Assembly: GCA_038405435.1 (NCBI GenBank)
Contig: JBBYHZ010000008.1
Length of the DNA stretch: 64,000 nt
Source: Dryocola clanedunensis_A
GTDB lineage: Bacteria; Pseudomonadota; Gammaproteobacteria; Enterobacterales; Enterobacteriaceae
Strand: one strand, 5' to 3'
The first letter of the stretch is position 1; every line of letters starts with the position of its first letter. Shown in pieces: positions 59,600-64,000 of the stretch. A model generated the notes under the pieces. It was given only the letters and a program-made list of their open reading frames with translations. It was not told the DNA's origin and did not search any database. Position numbers and translations under genes: made by a program.

Positions 59600-61345
59600 A
59601 TGAAGCATGCGACATACGATAAGTATCCCGAAGTACGGATCGCGGGATGGGAAAATCAGGCATGGTCCGGCTGGCAGGCTATCCAGCAGGCGCTGAAAAC
59701 GCGGCTGGCGGATGCGGGCAAAACCGTCGTGGTGATTGACTGTTATCCAGGGGTCCGGCTTGAAGAGCTGCGGGAACAGCTGATCGATAAGCTGGGCCCG
59801 GCGCTGCTCATCAATGCCGAAGCGGCCCGCCTGAGCGAAAATCATCTGCACGATCTTCTGGCGCAGAATCTGACGGACGATCGCGTGTTCGGCGTCCTCT
59901 CCTGCCACCAGCTTGACGAATTTTTCTGTCCAGACAGGCTGGACGCGCTCCGTCACGAAGTGGATCAGGCGCAGGGCCTTGTCGTGGTGTATGGCCCCGG
60001 CGCTGCGCTGGTACATGAGGGCGATATCCTGGTGTACGCCGATTTAGCCCGCTGGGAAATCCAGCAGCGTTTCCGCACCGGCGAGCTGGGCAACTGGGGC
60101 GCCAGCAACGAAAGCGAAGATGTTCTGCGCCGCTACAAGCGGGCCTTTTTCATCGAATGGCGCGTGTTTGACCGCCATAAAACCCCTCTCCTGAAACGTG
60201 CCGATTTCCTGCTGGACACCAACGCGGCTGACAGCCCTGCGATGGTAAGCGGTGAAGCGCTGCGTCACGGACTACAGCAAACCACCCAGCAGCCGTTCCG
60301 CGTGGTGCCGTTCTTCGACCCCGGCGTGTGGGGCGGACAATGGATGAAAGACAAATTCGATCTCGATCCCGCAAAGCCAAACTACGCATGGTGTTTTGAC
60401 TGTGTGCCCGAGGAGAACAGCCTGTTACTGCGTTTTGGTGATGTGCGGATCGAGATCCCCTCTCAGGATCTGGTATTGCTCTACCCTCGCCCGCTGCTGG
60501 GCGAAAAGGTTCACTCGCGCTTTGGGGCAGAATTCCCGATCCGCTTCGATTTCCTGGACACCGTCGGCGGCCAGAACCTCAGCTTCCAGGTACACCCGCT
60601 GACCGAATACATCCAGCAGCACTTCGGCATGCACTACACCCAGGACGAAAGCTACTACATGCTTGAAGCCGAGCCGGGGGCGGAGGTTTATCTCGGCACC
60701 AGAACGGGTATCGATCCGCAGGAAATGCTCGACGATCTGGCGAGCGCCCAGCGCGGCGAGAAAGCGTTTGACGATGAGAAATTCGTTAACCGTTTCCCGG
60801 CGCGCAAACACGATCACTTCCTGATCCCGGCGGGCACCGTTCACTGTTCCGGTTCGGGGGCGATGGTGCTGGAGATCAGCGCCACGCCGTACATCTTCAC
60901 CTTCAAACTGTGGGACTGGGGCCGCCTGGGGCTGGACGGCCTGCCGCGCCCGGTACATCTGGAGCACGGCGCGCAGGTTATCGACTGGCAGCGGGATACG
61001 GCGTGGGTCACCGAGCATCTGGTCAACCATTTTGAACCCGTTGCCGACGGCGACGGCTGGCGGGAAGAGCGCACGGGGCTGCACGAGCGTGAGTTTATCG
61101 AGACGCGCCGCCACTGGTTCAGCAAGCCGGTCGTTCATCACACCCGCGGCGGCGTAAACGTGCTTAATCTGGTGGAGGGTAGCGAAGCTCTGGTCGACAG
61201 CCCGACTGACGCCTTCGAGCCGTTCATCGTTCACTACGCAGAAACATTCATTATTCCCGCTGCGGTCGGCGAATACCGCATTTCACCTTACGGCAGCGCC
61301 GCAGGTCAGCAGCTTGCCACCATGAAAGCCTGGGTAAGAGGATAA
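59600..61345 (+). CDS. two-domain class I mannose-6-phosphate isomerase homologue
   Basis: The C-terminal 340 residues form a class I (zinc cupin) phosphomannose isomerase: metal ligands in FQVHPLTEY (Q330, H332), DESYY (E350) and IPAGTVHCSG (H415). The first 230 residues look like a uridine-kinase/P-loop fold by spacing (KTVVVIDCYPG, VLVYADLARWE) but have no Walker A glycine loop, so a kinase activity is unlikely. E. coli ManA has 391 residues and lacks this extension. As the first gene before a mannose-family PTS, the enzyme probably isomerises the imported hexose 6-phosphate to fructose 6-phosphate. The true sugar may differ from mannose. Confidence 0.85.
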   Translation: MKHATYDKYPEVRIAGWENQAWSGWQAIQQALKTRLADAGKTVVVIDCYPGVRLEELREQLIDKLGPALLINAEAARLSENHLHDLLAQNLTDDRVFGVLSCHQLDEFFCPDRLDALRHEVDQAQGLVVVYGPGAALVHEGDILVYADLARWEIQQRFRTGELGNWGASNESEDVLRRYKRAFFIEWRVFDRHKTPLLKRADFLLDTNAADSPAMVSGEALRHGLQQTTQQPFRVVPFFDPGVWGGQWMKDKFDLDPAKPNYAWCFDCVPEENSLLLRFGDVRIEIPSQDLVLLYPRPLLGEKVHSRFGAEFPIRFDFLDTVGGQNLSFQVHPLTEYIQQHFGMHYTQDESYYMLEAEPGAEVYLGTRTGIDPQEMLDDLASAQRGEKAFDDEKFVNRFPARKHDHFLIPAGTVHCSGSGAMVLEISATPYIFTFKLWDWGRLGLDGLPRPVHLEHGAQVIDWQRDTAWVTEHLVNHFEPVADGDGWREERTGLHEREFIETRRHWFSKPVVHHTRGGVNVLNLVEGSEALVDSPTDAFEPFIVHYAETFIIPAAVGEYRISPYGSAAGQQLATMKAWVRG

Positions 61346-61349
61346 AAAC

Positions 61350-61778
61350 ATGATCAATATCGTTCTGGCGACACACGGCCCGCTGGCCGACGCGCTGCTG
61401 ACAAGCTCCCGCATGGTGTACGGCGAGCTGCCCCACGTTTTCCCGGTGGCCCTCAGCGAAACCAAAGGCATCAACAGTTTTAGCGAAGAGTTTACCGCCG
61501 TGCTCAAAGAGGCCAGCAAAGGGGCGGACGGGGTGATCGTACTGTGCGATCTACAAAGCGGCACGCCGTGGAACGTCGCCTGCCATCACGCTTTTAACCC
61601 GCAAACGCAGCCGCCCGTTGCGGTGCTCGCCGGGGTTAACTTCCCGATGCTGCTGCTCAGCGACGAGATAAAAGACCTTACCTGCCTGACAGAGGCAACC
61701 GGGCAGCTGCTGGCACAATCCCGCGACTCGCTGGTTGAGGCCCGCCTGGTCGAAACCGTGCAGTCCGATGATTTTTAA
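61350..61778 (+). CDS. mannose-family PTS EIIA
   Basis: This 142-residue cytoplasmic domain receives phosphate from HPr. The phosphorylated histidine is H9 in VLATHGPLADALL, and LCDLQSGTPWNVA is the family loop around residues 65-77. It is a separate protein rather than fused to EIIB as in E. coli ManX. It starts four bases after the isomerase gene. Confidence 0.92.
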   Translation: MINIVLATHGPLADALLTSSRMVYGELPHVFPVALSETKGINSFSEEFTAVLKEASKGADGVIVLCDLQSGTPWNVACHHAFNPQTQPPVAVLAGVNFPMLLLSDEIKDLTCLTEATGQLLAQSRDSLVEARLVETVQSDDF

Positions 61779-61787
61779 GGAGGAAAA

Positions 61788-62282
61788 ATGAGCATTTCAT
61801 TTGTGCGTATCGACGACCGGGTTATTCACGGCCAGCTTGTCACCCGCTGGGCGAAAGAGCTGCCGTGCGACGGGATTGTCGCCATCGACGACGCCGTGGC
61901 TGCCGATCCCCTGCTCTCGTCGGTCATGAAAGGGGCCGTTCAGGACATCAAGGTCTGGCTGTTCGACACCCAGACGGCGATTGAGAAGCTGCCGAAGATT
62001 ATCGCCAGCGAAAAGCGTTACTTCGTGATTGGCAAATCCCCGGTCACCCTGAAACGTATAGAAGAAGCGGGGATCAGCCTGCAAAACGGCAACCGCAAGA
62101 TTAACGTCGGGCCGATGAGCGCCCGCGCGGGTACCACCACCATCGGACCTAACCAGGCGGTGACCCAGCAAGAGGCGGCAGCGTTTGATTTTCTGTCGCA
62201 GCAGGGCCACCAGATTGAATTTCGTCTGGTGCCGGATGCCAGCTGCTATAGCTGGCAGGACGCACGACAAAAAATCAAATAA
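61788..62282 (+). CDS. mannose-family PTS EIIB
   Basis: The 164-residue EIIB passes phosphate from EIIA to the incoming sugar. The active-site histidine is H14 in VRIDDRVIHGQLVTRW, the universal signature of mannose-family EIIB. It has a strong ribosome site (AAGGAGGAAAA) before the ATG at 61788 and lies between EIIA and EIIC. Confidence 0.94.
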   Translation: MSISFVRIDDRVIHGQLVTRWAKELPCDGIVAIDDAVAADPLLSSVMKGAVQDIKVWLFDTQTAIEKLPKIIASEKRYFVIGKSPVTLKRIEEAGISLQNGNRKINVGPMSARAGTTTIGPNQAVTQQEAAAFDFLSQQGHQIEFRLVPDASCYSWQDARQKIK

Positions 62283-62293
62283 GGGAACGCATT

Positions 62294-63088
62294 ATGGCTT
62301 TTGAAGCTGCATTAATCGGCATTCTCTGTTACCTCGGCGCGCTGAGCAGCCCCTGGCTGCTGGGGCTGACCGGCGGCTGGTATCTGATTACCCGCCCACT
62401 GGTTTCAGGGATGCTGGTCGGGTTTATCCTCGGCGATGTCCAGACCGGGATTATCATCGGCGTCGCCGTGCAGGCGGTGTACATTGCGATGGTAACCCCG
62501 GGAGGATCGATGCCCGCCGATCTTAACTTTGTCGCCTTCCCGGCCATCGCGCTGGGGATCTTATCCAATAAGGGGCCGGAAGTAGCGGTTGCGCTGGCGG
62601 CAACCATCGGCATTGCGGGAACCGTGCTGTTCAACGCCATGATGGTGCTGAACTCCTGGTGGAACCACCGGGCGGACATCGCGCTGGAAAAAGGCGATGA
62701 GCGCGGCGTGTACCTTAACAGCGCCATCTGGCCGCAGTTCACCAACTTCCTGATGCGCTTTATTCCCACCTTTATCGCCGTCTACTTTGGCGCGCAGTAC
62801 ATCAACGCCTTTATGGACAGCCTGCCGCACATCGTGCTGTCGACCATGAACGTGCTGGGCGGCATCCTGCCTGCGGTGGGTATCGCCATTCTGCTTAAGC
62901 AGATCATCAAAAACTACAGCATGCTGATTTACTTCCTGGTGGGCTTCATCTGCATCGTTTTCCTGAAGCTCAACATGGTGGCGCTGGTTATCGTCGGCAG
63001 CCTGCTGGCCCTGATCCACTACAACTACAAGCCGGAGCCGCAGACCGCGAGCGCGGTAAAACCGGCCGATGACGAGGATGAATTCTGA
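62294..63088 (+). CDS. mannose-family PTS EIIC
   Basis: The 264-residue EIIC is one of the two membrane subunits of the permease. Hydrophobic helices and family segments such as GLTGGWYLITRPLVSGMLVG and VTPGGSMPADLNFVAF are evident. A charged tail (KPADDEDEF) ends the protein. Its stop shares a base with the EIID ATG. Confidence 0.93.
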   Translation: MAFEAALIGILCYLGALSSPWLLGLTGGWYLITRPLVSGMLVGFILGDVQTGIIIGVAVQAVYIAMVTPGGSMPADLNFVAFPAIALGILSNKGPEVAVALAATIGIAGTVLFNAMMVLNSWWNHRADIALEKGDERGVYLNSAIWPQFTNFLMRFIPTFIAVYFGAQYINAFMDSLPHIVLSTMNVLGGILPAVGIAILLKQIIKNYSMLIYFLVGFICIVFLKLNMVALVIVGSLLALIHYNYKPEPQTASAVKPADDEDEF

Positions 63089-63903
63089 TGGAAGAACGCA
63101 AACTTACCCGCCAGGATCTCAGGCGCTGCTGGCGTAGCTGGATGATGTACAACCTCTCTTCGATGAGCTTTGAGCGCCTTGAATCCTTCGGCTTTTGCCT
63201 GAGCATGCTGCCGGTGGCGAAAAAGCTCTACCCGGACGAGCAGGAGCGTAAAGAGATGCTCAAGCGCCACGCGTCGTTCTACAACACCGAGCCGCAGCTC
63301 GGGGCGATTGTGAACGGCATGGTGCTGGGGCTGGAGGAGAAGCGCGCCAACGGGGAGCCCATCGACGGTGAAACGATTAACACCCTGAAGGTGGGCCTGA
63401 TGGGGCCGGTCGCCGGGATTGGTGATTCGATGATCCCCGGCATGTTGATCCCCATCCTGCTCAGCATCGGCATGGCGCTGGCGGCGGGCGGCAATATCCT
63501 CGGGCCGCTGTTTTACTGCGTGGCGTGGCTGGCGATTATCATCCCCGGCTCGTGGTTCCTGTTCTTAAAGGGTTACCGCATGGGGTCAACGTCCGTGGAG
63601 ATGCTGGTCAGCAGCAAATCAACCCGCCTGCGCGAGGCGCTTTCGCTGCTAGGCGTCTTCGTCATGGGCGGCGTGGCGGCAAGCTACGTGAAGCTGGGCA
63701 CCGGGCTGGAGTTCATCACCAAAGACGGCGTGAACATTCACCTGCAGCAGATGCTCGACGGCATTTTCCCGAACCTGCTGCCGCTCATCGTGGTCATTGG
63801 CACCTGGTATCTGATGGCGAAACGCGGAGTTTCACCGGTTAAGGCAATGCTTTTGCTGCTGGTGCTGGCGGCGGCCGGCGTGGCAGTAGGATTGTTTGCG
63901 TAA
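63088..63903 (+). CDS. mannose-family PTS EIID
   Basis: The 271-residue EIID completes the permease. The N-terminal cytoplasmic part (LTRQDLRRCWRSWMMYNLSS, YNTEPQLGAIVNGMVLGLEE) and the glycine-rich membrane entry VGLMGPVAGIGDSMIPGMLI are typical, followed by several membrane helices at the C-terminus. It overlaps EIIC by one base and is the last recognisable gene of the window. Confidence 0.94.
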   Translation: MEERKLTRQDLRRCWRSWMMYNLSSMSFERLESFGFCLSMLPVAKKLYPDEQERKEMLKRHASFYNTEPQLGAIVNGMVLGLEEKRANGEPIDGETINTLKVGLMGPVAGIGDSMIPGMLIPILLSIGMALAAGGNILGPLFYCVAWLAIIIPGSWFLFLKGYRMGSTSVEMLVSSKSTRLREALSLLGVFVMGGVAASYVKLGTGLEFITKDGVNIHLQQMLDGIFPNLLPLIVVIGTWYLMAKRGVSPVKAMLLLLVLAAAGVAVGLFA

Positions 63904-63930
63904 GACAAGCGGTGGATGACGCTGCTGTAC

Positions 63931-63975
63931 GACCGGTCACATAGGTTACAGATCAGACCGGCCACACAGGTAACA
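63931..63975. repeat. direct repeats at the right edge, possible mobile element tip
   Basis: GACCGGTCACATAGGTTACA (63931-63950) and GACCGGCCACACAGGTAACA (63956-63975) are 20-base direct repeats with 17 identical positions, five bases apart, 28 bases after the EIID stop. Tandem near-terminal repeats of this kind are typical transposase-binding sites; on the reverse strand they read TGTAACCTATGTGACCGGTC, a type of end I associate with IS481-like elements. The body of any element would lie beyond the window, so no transposase is seen. Confidence 0.5.
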
Positions 63976-64000
63976 CATTCAGCCTAATCTATCCGGATGA

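Noticed and set aside
1..64000. CRISPR arrays, tRNA, rRNA genes, prophage or defence systems
   Set aside because: No regular spaced repeats, clover-leaf genes, phage genes or defence-type domains were seen anywhere in the window.

Overview
The window is a stretch of enterobacterial chromosome. Gene content, order and protein lengths from the division cluster (mra/fts/mur) through ilvIH, leuO-leuABCD, setA-sgrS-sgrR, thiBPQ, araC-araBAD, polB, rapA, rluA, djlA, lptD-surA-pdxA-rsmA-apaGH, folA, kefCF, carAB and dapB match the E. coli K-12 backbone near 1-2 min, but written in the opposite orientation. The proteins are close to, but not identical with, E. coli versions. Absence of the cai/fix block between kefF and carB, and use of the Enterobacter-type palindromes, suggest an Enterobacter-like member of the Enterobacteriaceae; the genus cannot be fixed from the sequence alone. 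Functional statements below rest on recognising families from memory, not on database searches.

Layout. 1-5.3 kb: murF (cut by the left edge), murE, ftsI, ftsL, rsmH and mraZ on the minus strand, driven by a promoter with three MraZ boxes. 5.8-10.6 kb: cra, ilvIH and leuO on the minus strand. 11.2-16.1 kb: leuL attenuator and leuABCD on the plus strand. 16.2-22.8 kb: setA, the SgrS/SgrT dual RNA, sgrR, then a TPP riboswitch and thiBPQ. 22.8-28.8 kb: yabI, araC and araBAD with a complete set of AraC operators. 28.8-35.8 kb: LexA-controlled polB, rapA-rluA and djlA. 36.0-42.8 kb: the lptD-surA-pdxA-rsmA-apaG-apaH operon. 42.8-46.2 kb: folA, kefC-kefF and a small lipoprotein. 46.4-52.1 kb: carAB and dapB.

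From 52.2 kb to the right edge the backbone is interrupted by an accessory sugar-metabolism island where the E. coli map would continue with rihC-ispH. It has two modules. The first is a LacI-type regulator divergent from a tightly coupled operon of three different Gfo/Idh/MocA oxidoreductases plus a GPH/MelB-type sugar transporter. The second is a LacI/MalI-type regulator divergent from a two-domain class I mannose-6-phosphate isomerase homologue and a complete mannose-family PTS permease (IIA, IIB, IIC, IID), with a consensus CRP site and LacI-type operators in between. The last 70 bases carry two 20-bp direct repeats that look like the tip of a mobile element running out of the window.

The backbone is ordinary. 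The most interesting parts are the three-oxidoreductase operon, whose middle enzyme lacks the usual motifs, the P-loop-less isomerase fusion next to the PTS, a rare-codon island inside ftsI that matches an intragenic small RNA, and the enlarged SgrT.
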